Of a DNA stretch of 64,000 nucleotides, positions 15,172 through 24,460 are shown piece after piece. How positions within the stretch are numbered: position 1 is the first letter of the stretch; every line of letters begins with the position of its first letter. The translations under genes were made by a program, and so were the position numbers. Origin of the DNA: WJKK01 sp964638225 (GTDB lineage: Bacteria > Patescibacteriota > WWE3 > UBA101185 > UBA10185); contig CAZWYL010000003.1 of the NCBI GenBank assembly GCA_964638225.1, forward strand, positions 1 through 64,000, in the 5' to 3' direction. Below the pieces are notes generated by a model. That model was not told the DNA's origin. It made no database searches and was given only the letters and a program-made list of their open reading frames with translations.

Positions 15172-17622
15172 ATGATAAAAAAAATTTTAGGAACTCTAAT
15201 ATCTTTACAGACGAGATTCGGCCATTTCCTTATTGATTTATTTTCATTTTTATTTGATGAATTTTTTCAGTCAGCTAAAAATATATTTGTAAAATTTAAG
15301 AGTGGTTATGAGTGGATAAGAGATGAGATTTATGGATTTAGTGAAAAGTCGCTTCCGATAAAACTCGATGCTAAAGACCTTAAAAAGAAAGTAAGTCGTT
15401 TTTCCAAGAAGTCATACAAACAAACGACGCCATTAATTGTAGTTGAGGAATTTTGGCATAAGATTAAAGAAAAGGCTCGCGTACTTTTGGATAAGTTATA
15501 CAAAGCTATTGTCCTATTTGCAAAAAACCTTTGGTTTGAGTTTAGCAATTTTGTTAAAGCCCTATTTTCTTATTTGAAAAGAGTTCTAGCCTCTTTTTTA
15601 CAGACATTGTTATGGATATTAAGATTACCCCTTCTTGTATTTAGGGTTTTGTTTAGCAAAAGTTTATTATTATTCCTTTCAGGAACTTTATTTGCTCTAC
15701 TATTTATTGCTATTCCTTATGAAATTTATGTTCTGGCTCAAAGTCTTCCGGCAACCGATCTTCTCATAGAAAAAGGAAACAGACGTTCTACAAAAATTCT
15801 AGACAGAAATGGGTCATTATTATATGAAATTTATGAGGATAGGAAGTATGAACCGGTAGAATTAGATCAGATTCCTGAGCATGTGATTCAAGCAACTTTA
15901 GCAATCGAGGATGATCGTTTTTTTGAACATGAGGGATATAGAGTGGACAGTATCATGCGGGCTGCTAAAGCAATTGTTATGGATGATGATCTTCAAGGAG
16001 GTTCAACCATAACTCAACAGCTCGTAAAGAATGTTCTTCTAACTCCGGAAAGAACAATTTCTAGAAAATTGAAGGAAATAATTCTCTCGGTTCTAGTAGA
16101 AAACAAGTATTCCAAGGAACAGATATTGGAGTTGTATTTGAATAATATATCCTATGGAGGTACTTCATGGGGGATTGAGGCAGCGTCTCAGAAGTTTTTT
16201 AATAAGCATGTGTGGGAGATAGATCTTGCTGAAGCCAGTATGTTGGCTGGTTTACCTTCCGCACCTTCTGCGTATTCTCCGCTTAACACAAGTAGTTTTA
16301 GGGCAAAAACTAGGCAGGAGCAAGTTTTGGGCAGAATGGTCTCATTGGGGTATATTTCGGAAAGTGATTCAAAAGAAGCTTCCCAAAAGGAGCTAGAGTA
16401 CGCTTCTCAAGAGCAGTTTATTAGAGCACCCCATTTTGTGTTTTATGTAAGGTCTATACTTGAAGAGAAATATGGGTCAAGATTTGTTACTTTTGGCGGT
16501 CTAACGGTAAAAACCAGTTTAGATCTGGATTTGCAGCAAAAAGTACAAGATATGGTTAGGGAGGGTGTTGAAGAGTACGGTTATTTAAATTTAAATAATG
16601 GAGCTGCAGTAGTTTTGGATGCAGAGACGGGAGAAATTCTAGCATATGTTGGTTCTGTGGATTTTTTTGAAGAGGAGTGGGGTGCTTATGATGTTGTAAC
16701 GGCTAATAGACAGCCTGGCTCATCTATAAAACCCGTAACTTACGCATTAGCTTTATCTGATGGCATGACTCCTGCTACAGTAATTGATGATTCTCCAACC
16801 TCTTTTGAGATTCCAGGGCAAAAACCTTACAGACCCGTAAACTATGATGGTAAGTTTCGTGGAAAAGTAACTCTTAGAGAAGCCCTTGCTAGTTCTTACA
16901 ATATTCCAGCGGTAAAAGTAGTTCGGCGTGTTGGACCCGACAGGATGGTTTCTTTGGCAAGAGATATGGGTTTGAATAGTTGGGACGTAGAAGATGTTTA
17001 TGGTCTCTCAGTTACTCTAGGAGGTAAAGAAGTTAAATTAATTGAGCATGCAAATGTATTTGCAACTTTAGCCAGGCAAGGTACTTACAAGCCAGTACAG
17101 CCTTTTCTTAGTATAAAGGATTCTAAAGGCAGGGAAATTATTGAAGATAAACGTCAGCAGGATCAAAAAGTTTTAGATTCCGGGGTTGCTTATTTAATAA
17201 CGAGTATTCTTTCGGATAACAATGCTAGAGCGCCGGCTTTTGGTTATAGGAGTCCTCTTTATATCCCGGGAGAGCCTGTGGCAGTTAAAACAGGTACCAC
17301 TGATCATAAGCGGGATAATTGGACTTTAGGATACTCACCTTCTTTTGTGGTTGGTGTGTGGGTTGGCAACAATGACAATACCCCAATGAATAGATATTTA
17401 GCTTCGGGTTTAACTGGAGCCGCTCCTATCTGGAATAATATTATGACGGAGGTTTTAGAGGGGGAAACTCAGACTAAATTTAATGTCCCTGACAGCGTTT
17501 TTCTAAAAGTAGATGAGAAATGCAACCGAAGAGAGTATTTTTTAAAAGGCTCTCAGATTCCAGAGGACTTGTGTCCTAAAGAAGAAAAAGACGATAAGGA
17601 TGATAATCAAAGCGAAAGCTAG
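15172..17622 (+). CDS. Class A penicillin-binding protein (PBP1A-like)
   Basis: Bifunctional peptidoglycan glycosyltransferase and transpeptidase, 816 residues. The GT51 domain shows IEDDRFFEHEG with the catalytic Glu at about 246, GGSTITQQLVKN and SKEQILELYLN. The transpeptidase shows SxxK as S517-S-I-K520, SYN in SSYNIPAVKV and KTGTT at 706-710. The membrane anchor is at about 162-185. Before it lies an unusually long N-terminal region of about 160 residues, rich in Lys, Phe and Leu with amphipathic stretches. This is much longer than the short cytoplasmic tail of typical PBP1A and has no match I recognise. The gene lies between uvrB and uvrA, 34 nt after uvrB, so it may share the uvrB transcript. 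Confidence 0.92.
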   Translation: MIKKILGTLISLQTRFGHFLIDLFSFLFDEFFQSAKNIFVKFKSGYEWIRDEIYGFSEKSLPIKLDAKDLKKKVSRFSKKSYKQTTPLIVVEEFWHKIKEKARVLLDKLYKAIVLFAKNLWFEFSNFVKALFSYLKRVLASFLQTLLWILRLPLLVFRVLFSKSLLLFLSGTLFALLFIAIPYEIYVLAQSLPATDLLIEKGNRRSTKILDRNGSLLYEIYEDRKYEPVELDQIPEHVIQATLAIEDDRFFEHEGYRVDSIMRAAKAIVMDDDLQGGSTITQQLVKNVLLTPERTISRKLKEIILSVLVENKYSKEQILELYLNNISYGGTSWGIEAASQKFFNKHVWEIDLAEASMLAGLPSAPSAYSPLNTSSFRAKTRQEQVLGRMVSLGYISESDSKEASQKELEYASQEQFIRAPHFVFYVRSILEEKYGSRFVTFGGLTVKTSLDLDLQQKVQDMVREGVEEYGYLNLNNGAAVVLDAETGEILAYVGSVDFFEEEWGAYDVVTANRQPGSSIKPVTYALALSDGMTPATVIDDSPTSFEIPGQKPYRPVNYDGKFRGKVTLREALASSYNIPAVKVVRRVGPDRMVSLARDMGLNSWDVEDVYGLSVTLGGKEVKLIEHANVFATLARQGTYKPVQPFLSIKDSKGREIIEDKRQQDQKVLDSGVAYLITSILSDNNARAPAFGYRSPLYIPGEPVAVKTGTTDHKRDNWTLGYSPSFVVGVWVGNNDNTPMNRYLASGLTGAAPIWNNIMTEVLEGETQTKFNVPDSVFLKVDEKCNRREYFLKGSQIPEDLCPKEEKDDKDDNQSES

Positions 17623-17627
17623 GTCAT

Positions 17628-17655
17628 TTGCAAACCCGAATAAATACCGTATAAT
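17628..17655 (+). promoter_or_regulatory. uvrA promoter with embedded candidate operator
   Basis: TTGCAA at 17628-17633, a 16-nt spacer and TATAAT at 17650-17655. Eight nucleotides then lead to the GTG start at 17664. The spacer holds AAACCCGAATAAA (17632-17644), identical to the uvrB upstream sequence, so a repressor bound there would block the promoter. Confidence 0.6.
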
Positions 17656-17663
17656 TTTCACTT

Positions 17664-20606
17664 GTGATGACTGGTTCGGATCCCAATAAAATTAAAATTA
17701 AAGGTGCAAGGCAGCATAATTTAAAGAATATCGATCTGGAAATACCTAAAAATAAATTCGTTGTTTTTACAGGTGTTTCAGGATCGGGAAAGACTTCTCT
17801 TGCTCTAGACACTCTATATGCAGAAGGTCAAAGACGTTATGTTGAAAGTTTATCTTCATATGCGCGCCAGTTCCTGGGTGTAATGGATAAACCTGAAGTA
17901 GATAACATTGAAGGTTTATCTCCGGCTATAGCAATTGATCAGAAAGCAGCTTCGAGCAACCCAAGATCTACAGTAGGAACTGTAACAGAGATTTATGATT
18001 TTCTCCGCTTGCTATTTGCAAGAATAGGCCATCCCCATTGCCCAAGTTGCGGCCGTTTAGTTAAGAGGCAAAGCTTGGATCAAATTTTGGATTCTTTAAT
18101 AGAGGTGTTAAAGGAGCAACCTGATTTTTCTAAGTCTAAAGGGGTGCGCTTTTTGCTTCTTGCTCCAATAGTCAAAAATCGCAAAGGAGATTATTCCACG
18201 CTACTTAAAAATTTGCAGAAACAAGGGATTATGAGAGCTCGTGTAGATGGTGAAATAATTCAGCTAGATTCAGATATAAACCTGTTAAAGAATAATAGGC
18301 ATACTATTGAAGCAGTAATTTCGAGGCAGGTTTTGACTAAAAAGAAATTTCAAAAAGAGAAGGAACAAGTAGAGAGCTTGTTGTTTGGCTCAATAGAATC
18401 GGCTTTAACCTTAAGTAAAGGGAACGTTGTTTTAGGTATTGTTAGGGACTCTACTTTTGACTTTCCCGAAAGTCCTAAGTATATAGATGAGCATATTTTT
18501 TCTGAGAAGTTTGCATGTCCGCAGTGCAACATATCTTTGCCGGAGATAGAACCTAGAAATTTTTCTTTTAATTCTCCGCAGGGTGCTTGTGAGGAGTGTG
18601 GAGGTTTGGGAAGTAAACTAACCATAGATCCGGAATTAATTTTGAATCCGAAATTATCGGTGATTGATGGGGGTGTCCTTCCGTGGGCTAAATTAGTGGG
18701 GGGAAAGAGCTGGACTTTTCAAAAAATCAAAAAAGTAGCCCAGGTCAATAATATTTCATTGGACGTTTCCATAGAAAAACTGTCTTCGCGGGAAAAAGAT
18801 TTATTGTTATACGGGACGGGAAATAAGGAATACAGTGTGAGTTATTACAAAAATGGTAGTAAGAAAACTTATCAAACCAGATTTGAAGGGGTAATACCAA
18901 ATTTATCTAGAAGATATAGAGAGACAAAATCAGAATATAGCCGAAAACAGATTCAGAGTTACATGGTAAAAGAGGCTTGCTCTGTTTGTAATGGAGCTAG
19001 GTTAAAGAAAGAGTACTTAGGTGTCACAGTAGATGATAAGAATATATTTGAAGTTACGGAGATGCCTTTGGATGAAACTAAAGAATGGTTGGACAATCTT
19101 AGGGAAAAATTGGACGAAAAAGAAAAGACTATCGCAAAAATGATCCTAAGAGAAATTAATTACCGTTTGAAGTTTCTTTTAGACGTTGGTCTTGGTTATC
19201 TTAACTTAGCAAGAGCATCAGCTAACCTATCAGGTGGAGAATCTCAAAGGATAAGACTTGCTTCACAGATAGGCACAGGGTTGTCAGGTGTTTTGTACGT
19301 ATTAGATGAGCCTTCCATTGGGCTGCATCAGCGGGATCAAAAACGGCTGATAGGTACTTTAAAACACCTTAGGAATATAGGTAATACCGTTATTGTGGTT
19401 GAGCACGATAAGGACACGATGCTGGAAAGTGATTATATTTTTGATTTTGGTCCCGGTGCAGGCGATGCCGGAGGAGAGGTAGTGGCAGTAGGATCTCCAG
19501 AAGATTTAGTGAAAAATCCGGAATCTCTAACAGGAGCATATCTTTCCGGAAGAAAAAAAGTGGGCCAAATTTTAGTTAAGGATGAGAATAAAAAGAAGAG
19601 CAAAACCAATAAGTGGTTGGAATTGAAAGAAGCTTCAGGTAGAAATTTAAAGAAATTAAATATTAAAATTCCGCTTGGAAAGTTTGTTACCGTGACGGGA
19701 GTTTCAGGCTCAGGGAAGTCCACGCTAGTTATGGATACATTACTGAGGAGTGTTAAAGAACATTTTGGACTTAAAGTGGAAGAGAGACCTTTAGATTTTA
19801 AGGGCTTAACCGGTGTAAGCCAGTTGGATAAAGTTGTAGATATTGACCAGGCTCCTATTGGGCGAACTCCTCGTTCTAATCCGGCAACATATACTAAAGC
19901 ATTTGATGGTATTCGGGAGATATTTGCTCAGACTTCTCAGGCTAAAGTTCGGGGGTATAAAAAGGGTCGATTCAGTTTTAATGTTAAGGGCGGTCGATGC
20001 GAGGCCTGTCGGGGCCAAGGTCAGAATAAAATAGAAATGCAATTTATGCCTGACGTGTACGTAAAGTGTGACGTTTGTGGTGGAAAGAGATATAACAGTG
20101 AAGTATTGGAAGTGAAATACAAAGATAAAACAATTAGTGATGTTTTGGATATGACTGTTGATACTGCTCTGGATTTTTTCGGCAATATTCCCAAGATTAA
20201 ACGAAAGTTGAAAACACTAAGTGATGTTGGGCTGGGGTATATAAAACTTGGACAGCCTGCGCCCACGCTATCAGGGGGAGAAGCACAACGCGTAAAACTT
20301 GCTTTGGAGCTTTCCAAACGTTCAAGAGGAAATACTTTATACATTTTAGATGAACCTACAACCGGACTTCATTTTGCTGATCTGGAAAAACTCATAAAGA
20401 TAATTAAAAGGCTAGTAAATAAAGGCAATACGGTTATAATTATAGAACATAATTTAGATGTCATTGCAAATTCCGATTGGGTGATAGATTTAGGGCCAGA
20501 GGGAGGCAGTAAAGGGGGCGAAGTTGTCTTTTCAGGAAATATTAAGGACTTGGAAAATTCGAAGGACTCTTACACAGCAAAAGCATTAAAAGATTCAAAA
20601 AGTTAG
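17664..20606 (+). CDS. uvrA: Excinuclease ABC subunit A
   Basis: UvrA is the ABC-type ATPase that first recognises DNA lesions and loads UvrB. The 980-residue protein has two ATPase halves. The first has Walker A GVSGSGKTSLALDTL and signature LSGGESQRIRLA with LDEPSIGLHQRD. The second has GVSGSGKSTLVMDTLL and LSGGEAQRVKLALEL with LDEPTTGLHFADLEKL. Zinc-binding Cys pairs are seen (CPQCN with CEECGG, and CEACRGQGQ with CDVCGG). It starts at GTG 17664 or ATG 17667, immediately after a TATAAT box, consistent with a leaderless mRNA. Its 3' end overlaps the convergent transglutaminase-like gene by 12 nt. Confidence 0.97.
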   Translation: MMTGSDPNKIKIKGARQHNLKNIDLEIPKNKFVVFTGVSGSGKTSLALDTLYAEGQRRYVESLSSYARQFLGVMDKPEVDNIEGLSPAIAIDQKAASSNPRSTVGTVTEIYDFLRLLFARIGHPHCPSCGRLVKRQSLDQILDSLIEVLKEQPDFSKSKGVRFLLLAPIVKNRKGDYSTLLKNLQKQGIMRARVDGEIIQLDSDINLLKNNRHTIEAVISRQVLTKKKFQKEKEQVESLLFGSIESALTLSKGNVVLGIVRDSTFDFPESPKYIDEHIFSEKFACPQCNISLPEIEPRNFSFNSPQGACEECGGLGSKLTIDPELILNPKLSVIDGGVLPWAKLVGGKSWTFQKIKKVAQVNNISLDVSIEKLSSREKDLLLYGTGNKEYSVSYYKNGSKKTYQTRFEGVIPNLSRRYRETKSEYSRKQIQSYMVKEACSVCNGARLKKEYLGVTVDDKNIFEVTEMPLDETKEWLDNLREKLDEKEKTIAKMILREINYRLKFLLDVGLGYLNLARASANLSGGESQRIRLASQIGTGLSGVLYVLDEPSIGLHQRDQKRLIGTLKHLRNIGNTVIVVEHDKDTMLESDYIFDFGPGAGDAGGEVVAVGSPEDLVKNPESLTGAYLSGRKKVGQILVKDENKKKSKTNKWLELKEASGRNLKKLNIKIPLGKFVTVTGVSGSGKSTLVMDTLLRSVKEHFGLKVEERPLDFKGLTGVSQLDKVVDIDQAPIGRTPRSNPATYTKAFDGIREIFAQTSQAKVRGYKKGRFSFNVKGGRCEACRGQGQNKIEMQFMPDVYVKCDVCGGKRYNSEVLEVKYKDKTISDVLDMTVDTALDFFGNIPKIKRKLKTLSDVGLGYIKLGQPAPTLSGGEAQRVKLALELSKRSRGNTLYILDEPTTGLHFADLEKLIKIIKRLVNKGNTVIIIEHNLDVIANSDWVIDLGPEGGSKGGEVVFSGNIKDLENSKDSYTAKALKDSKS

Positions 20607-22322
20607 TTTCTTTTCTAAGTTATTGTAATCCATGTAATTTATAGATTTTTGTTCTTTTGGTAGATATAAGATTTTTGATTGAAACGGTAAAAGATTTTTT
20701 TGAGTATTTGCCAACTTCATTAAGATAGGGCCTTCTTGATGAACCAGTTTATATCGCCGCTCTCCTCTTAAAAATCTAATGGGGTTAAATGTTAAGGTTC
20801 TTACTATCTTAATTTTTGGTTTAAAATCTCTTTCTGTTTCGGCAAAATCAACGTTTACCTGCTTTTCGTTTGGATCCAATCGGTAGGATCCTGCTGGAAA
20901 GGGATACTCTGAATTTTTTCCTTTTACAACAAAGGCAAAGTGGTTTGTGTCTAGTTTTGTAAAGTAATCAATTCCCGAAGTAGTGCCCCAGGTTGGGTCT
21001 ACTGCTACCCATCCGAAATTGGGATCATAATATTCCGGCCAGGCATGAAGCATATCACCGCCCCTTAAATCTATGGAAACGGGTATGATATCTTCCGCAG
21101 CTGAAAAAGCATATCCATTCAGTTCTCTTGATGGAATTCCCATGGCTCTAGTTATAGCTATGAACAGATCAGTAAATTCCATACAAGCCCAGGGTTTATC
21201 TTCCGTTATGGCTTTGAGAGCTCCCTGCCTTTCTATGTAGTTCTCCTTTACTATGTCAAGGTTATATTCAAGGTTTTCTGTCACGTATTCATAGGCTTTT
21301 TGGGCGTTTTGACTCGCTGTTTTTTCGGGGTCGAAAAGATCGTCGGAAATTTCTTGGATTTTCTCAGAGTCTACTTCCCAGAATGGTTGATCTCCAGTGT
21401 ATTTTCTAACCAGATTTGTAGGTATTTCCTGCATTTTCCCCCCATAAGAGGGCTTTATCTGCTTTCCTGATATTTTGGCTGCTCCGGTTAATTGGATTCT
21501 TTGCTCTGAATTTGGCATAAGCCTATATATGGCCATAATATTTCCGTCTTCGTCTTTATAGACTTTAGTGGGTTTGGGATCTAATTTCTCGTAATATACC
21601 TCTTGTTTTCCTTCTATTGTTGGAGGTAGTGCAATCTCTTGTTTGTCTGGCAATATTGTATTATTTTCCAAATGGTAGAAAAGTTGAAAATTAACAAGTT
21701 GATTTTTGCCGAAGGCTGCAGTAATAGATTCGTTTGAAAGTTCTTCTTTGGAAAATTTGAATATTTTGACTCCATCCTCCTCAGATTGTTCTTTTGGCGT
21801 AGGAGATATGAAATTTAAAGGCCCTAACGAATTTGGGATTTCTACTGTTACTTTATAGTCTTTAATTTCCCCTAAATTGGCGGTTCGAGGTAAATTAACA
21901 TTCCATATGGATCCAACTTTATTAGCTAGATCTTTTGTTTTATACGTAATTTTTATTTTATTGGAACGATCCTTTCCTATAACTTTTTCATTAAGAACTG
22001 CATTAATTATGGAAGTACCCTTTTCAGAATTTCTTTGTACATCTATCTCCAGTTCTCCAGCAGTATCCTCCCCACTTATTTCATACATATCCATTTGTTT
22101 TACTGTTACTGAGTAGTTAGTTGCAAGAATGTCGTCTTCTTTATTTTTTACTTCAATATTCTGGGTTACAGTAGTAATTCCAGAGCGATCAATTTTGTAA
22201 TTAATATCATAAGAGGTTTCAAATTGTGATTGAGAATTCGCTCTTTTTGAGGTTATTACGGCTAAGAAAACAAGTGAGAAAAGAGCAGTAATTTTTAGGA
22301 AAAGTTTGGTTTTTGGAATCAT
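20595..22322 (-). CDS. Secreted transglutaminase-like (papain-fold) protein
   Basis: A 575-residue exported protein. A signal peptide or anchor lies at about residues 7-25, then a beta-rich region of about 280 residues with no family I recognise. A transglutaminase core follows. Its triad is C380 in KPWACMEFTDLF, H426 in DMLHAWPEYYD and D442 in GWVAVDPTWG. The C-terminal 100 residues are basic and unassigned. Related proteins in bacteria act as proteases or cross-linkers of surface proteins. The substrate here is unknown. A TATAAT box lies 10 nt before the ATG. The gene converges with uvrA and is divergent from uvrC. Confidence 0.75.
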   Translation of the reverse strand: MIPKTKLFLKITALFSLVFLAVITSKRANSQSQFETSYDINYKIDRSGITTVTQNIEVKNKEDDILATNYSVTVKQMDMYEISGEDTAGELEIDVQRNSEKGTSIINAVLNEKVIGKDRSNKIKITYKTKDLANKVGSIWNVNLPRTANLGEIKDYKVTVEIPNSLGPLNFISPTPKEQSEEDGVKIFKFSKEELSNESITAAFGKNQLVNFQLFYHLENNTILPDKQEIALPPTIEGKQEVYYEKLDPKPTKVYKDEDGNIMAIYRLMPNSEQRIQLTGAAKISGKQIKPSYGGKMQEIPTNLVRKYTGDQPFWEVDSEKIQEISDDLFDPEKTASQNAQKAYEYVTENLEYNLDIVKENYIERQGALKAITEDKPWACMEFTDLFIAITRAMGIPSRELNGYAFSAAEDIIPVSIDLRGGDMLHAWPEYYDPNFGWVAVDPTWGTTSGIDYFTKLDTNHFAFVVKGKNSEYPFPAGSYRLDPNEKQVNVDFAETERDFKPKIKIVRTLTFNPIRFLRGERRYKLVHQEGPILMKLANTQKNLLPFQSKILYLPKEQKSINYMDYNNLEKKLTF

Positions 22323-22473
22323 AAACAGTCCAATTATATCTTATTTGTTAAAATCAGATTATATTTTATGGGGTGGGATGGAATTCTAACCTAAGTTAGT
22401 GGTAGATTCAGCAATTGTAATTTTAGACTGGGGAGAGTCTAGTTTAGAGTTTTCTGCCCAAAGGAATTTGGAA

Positions 22474-23811
22474 ATGCTTAAAAGTAAAATAAAAAATTTA
22501 CCCCAGAGACCGGGAGTATATATATTCAAAAATGAGGAAGGTGATGTAATTTATATTGGTAAAGCTAAGAATTTAAAAGCCAGAGTTGGTTCATATTTTC
22601 ATAAATCTTTAGATAAGGGATCCAAGACTCAGATTCTTGTGGATAACATTCATGAAATAGAGATAATTGAAGTTATTTCAGAGATTGAAGCTCTAATCTT
22701 AGAGGCCAGTCTTATACAAAAACACCAGCCTCGTTACAATATTCTTCTTAAAGATGATAAATCTTTTTTGTATATTGAAATCTGTGATGATTTTGTTGAG
22801 ATCGATGGGAAGGAAGTTAACCTGCCAACTGTAAAAGTTTCACGTAAATCAGATCTTAAAGAGGAATCAAGATATTTTGGTCCCTTCCCCAGCTCCAGGT
22901 CAACAAGATTTGTGTTCAGAGCTTTAAGAAGGCATTTTCCATACAGAGATTGCAGCAAAAATAAGTTTAATCGCTACAAAAAATTGGATCGCCCTTGTCT
23001 ATACGGGAAAATTAAGTTATGCCCCGCACCTTGTGTTTCTGCAGTTACTCCTAAGGAGTATAGAAAGAGCATTTCTGCCATATCGGCTTTCTTGGAAGGT
23101 GAGGCAAGTTTGGTTATGGAAGACTTAGAGAGAAAAATGGAGAAATACTCAAGGGAACAAGATTATGAAAGGGCTGCAGACTATCGGGATAGATTAGAGA
23201 AATTTAAATACATTAGAAAGAAAAAGGTTCCCGCATATCTTTATACGCAAAATCCGAGTCTCAGTGAAGATATTGCACAAGAGGCGCTACAGGAGCTGAA
23301 AGAACTCCTGCCAATGTTGAAGGATAAGCCGCATCGGATTGAATGTTATGACATTTCTGATTTAAGTGGAAAGGATGCTGTTGGTTCTATGACAGTAGCC
23401 ATTAATGGTAAATTAGAGCGTTCCAAATATCGAAGATTTAAAATTAAAAGTGTAAAAGGAGCGGATGATTTTGCCAAGATGGCTGAGGTTTTGGAGCGCC
23501 GTACTGCCCGAATGAAGGAAAACTCGTTAGGTTGGGAAAAGCCAGATATGATAGTTTTGGATGGAGGCAAGGGCCAGCTATCATCTGTTAGAGAAGTTTT
23601 TGATAAATTTGAGGTTAATGATATTCCCATTATAGGATTGGCCAAGAAAGAGGAGGAAATTGTGTATTTTTGGGATGGTTCTTACAGGAAGATTGCGCTG
23701 CAAGAAAGTTTTGATCAAGGATTAAATCTATTGATTAAGTTAAGGGATGAAGCACATAGATTTGCACAGGCGTACCACCACAAGCTTCGACTCAAAAGCT
23801 TACTGGAGTGA
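22474..23811 (+). CDS. uvrC: Excinuclease ABC subunit C, lacking the C-terminal HhH domain
   Basis: UvrC makes both incisions in nucleotide excision repair. The GIY-YIG domain is at the N-terminus (RPGVYIFKNEEGDVIYIGKA). A UVR motif follows (EQDYERAADYRDRLEKF), then the RNase H-like 5' incision domain (IECYDISDLSGKDAVGSM, DMIVLDGGKGQLSSV). The protein stops just after LRDEAHRFAQAYHHKLR. The (HhH)2 domain that normally follows, which binds DNA, is absent. The start is taken at ATG 22474 because the family begins at MLKSKIKNLPxxPGVY. An in-frame GTG at 22399 would add 25 residues with no family similarity. I see no copy of the uvrA/uvrB promoter motif here. Confidence 0.92.
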   Translation: MLKSKIKNLPQRPGVYIFKNEEGDVIYIGKAKNLKARVGSYFHKSLDKGSKTQILVDNIHEIEIIEVISEIEALILEASLIQKHQPRYNILLKDDKSFLYIEICDDFVEIDGKEVNLPTVKVSRKSDLKEESRYFGPFPSSRSTRFVFRALRRHFPYRDCSKNKFNRYKKLDRPCLYGKIKLCPAPCVSAVTPKEYRKSISAISAFLEGEASLVMEDLERKMEKYSREQDYERAADYRDRLEKFKYIRKKKVPAYLYTQNPSLSEDIAQEALQELKELLPMLKDKPHRIECYDISDLSGKDAVGSMTVAINGKLERSKYRRFKIKSVKGADDFAKMAEVLERRTARMKENSLGWEKPDMIVLDGGKGQLSSVREVFDKFEVNDIPIIGLAKKEEEIVYFWDGSYRKIALQESFDQGLNLLIKLRDEAHRFAQAYHHKLRLKSLLE

Positions 23812-23823
23812 TATACTTAAATT

Positions 23824-24237
23824 ATGAGGACACTTATTCGGAGTTTCTTGATTGCATTTGTTTCCGTCTATCTAAGTAAGGTTATTATCGGCGGTTTGGA
23901 ATATGGGGAACTCTTTAGCAGCAGTCATCTTACTTTTATTGCTGCGCTGACTGTTGCACAACTAATTATTTTTCCAATGCTTAGGATCTTATCTTTACCT
24001 ACTAAAGGTTTTAGTGGACTTTTTTTAAGAAGTTTATTAGTTGGATTAATTTTTTATATGAGTACCTCTGCCCTTCCAAATTTTGCAATAACTTCCACTT
24101 ATCTGCCTGAAGTTAAAATTATGGATGTTACTCTCCCCTCTAAAAATCTAGGCCCCATAGAGACCTTGGTGGCAATATCTCTCTGCTATAGTATAATAAG
24201 TTCGTTCCTTATTTGGTTATATAAAGGCAAAAGATAA
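23824..24237 (+). CDS. Small holin-like (YvlD/phage holin family 4) membrane protein
   Basis: A 137-residue integral membrane protein with about four hydrophobic segments. The N-terminus (RSFLIAFVSVYLSKVIIGG) and the following pattern of helices resemble the YvlD/phage_holin_4_2 family, whose function is not settled and which is not phage-specific. It starts 13 nt after uvrC and has a TATACT box 6 nt before its ATG, so it may begin the transcript that runs into secG and the MurA-like gene. The family call is from topology and general sequence character and is moderate. Confidence 0.6.
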   Translation: MRTLIRSFLIAFVSVYLSKVIIGGLEYGELFSSSHLTFIAALTVAQLIIFPMLRILSLPTKGFSGLFLRSLLVGLIFYMSTSALPNFAITSTYLPEVKIMDVTLPSKNLGPIETLVAISLCYSIISSFLIWLYKGKR

Positions 24238-24239
24238 AT

Positions 24240-24455
24240 ATGTTAAAGACAATACGCATTTTTCAACTTATAGTAGCATTGGTTCTGACTGGATTGGTTC
24301 TTGTACAGGCTAAAGAAGGTGGTTTAAGTTCAGTGGTAAGTTCCGGTACTATGTATCGTTCGCGCAGGGGGTTAGAAAAAATAATTTTTGTTGCTACGGT
24401 TGTATTAGGAATTTTATTTTCCTTAAATTCACTTTTTCTTCTTTACTTAAGTTAG
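24240..24455 (+). CDS. secG: Preprotein translocase subunit SecG
   Basis: A 71-residue protein with two transmembrane helices (about 5-22 and 49-69). Between them lies the polar SecG loop (VQAKEGGLSSVVSSGTMYRSRRG), which resembles the conserved QxxKGGGL...GxxxxxRRG region. SecG is the small accessory subunit of the SecYEG channel. It starts two nucleotides after the holin-like gene and is 5 nt before the MurA-like gene, so the three are probably one transcript. Confidence 0.85.
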   Translation: MLKTIRIFQLIVALVLTGLVLVQAKEGGLSSVVSSGTMYRSRRGLEKIIFVATVVLGILFSLNSLFLLYLS

Positions 24456-24460
24456 GACTT

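Noticed and set aside
22399..22473. GTG start adding 25 residues to UvrC
   Set aside because: UvrC proteins begin at the MLKSKIKNLP region, and the extra residues look unlike the family.
23824..24237. Prophage remnant suggested by the holin-like protein
   Set aside because: No other phage gene is near, and YvlD-type proteins are common chromosomal genes.
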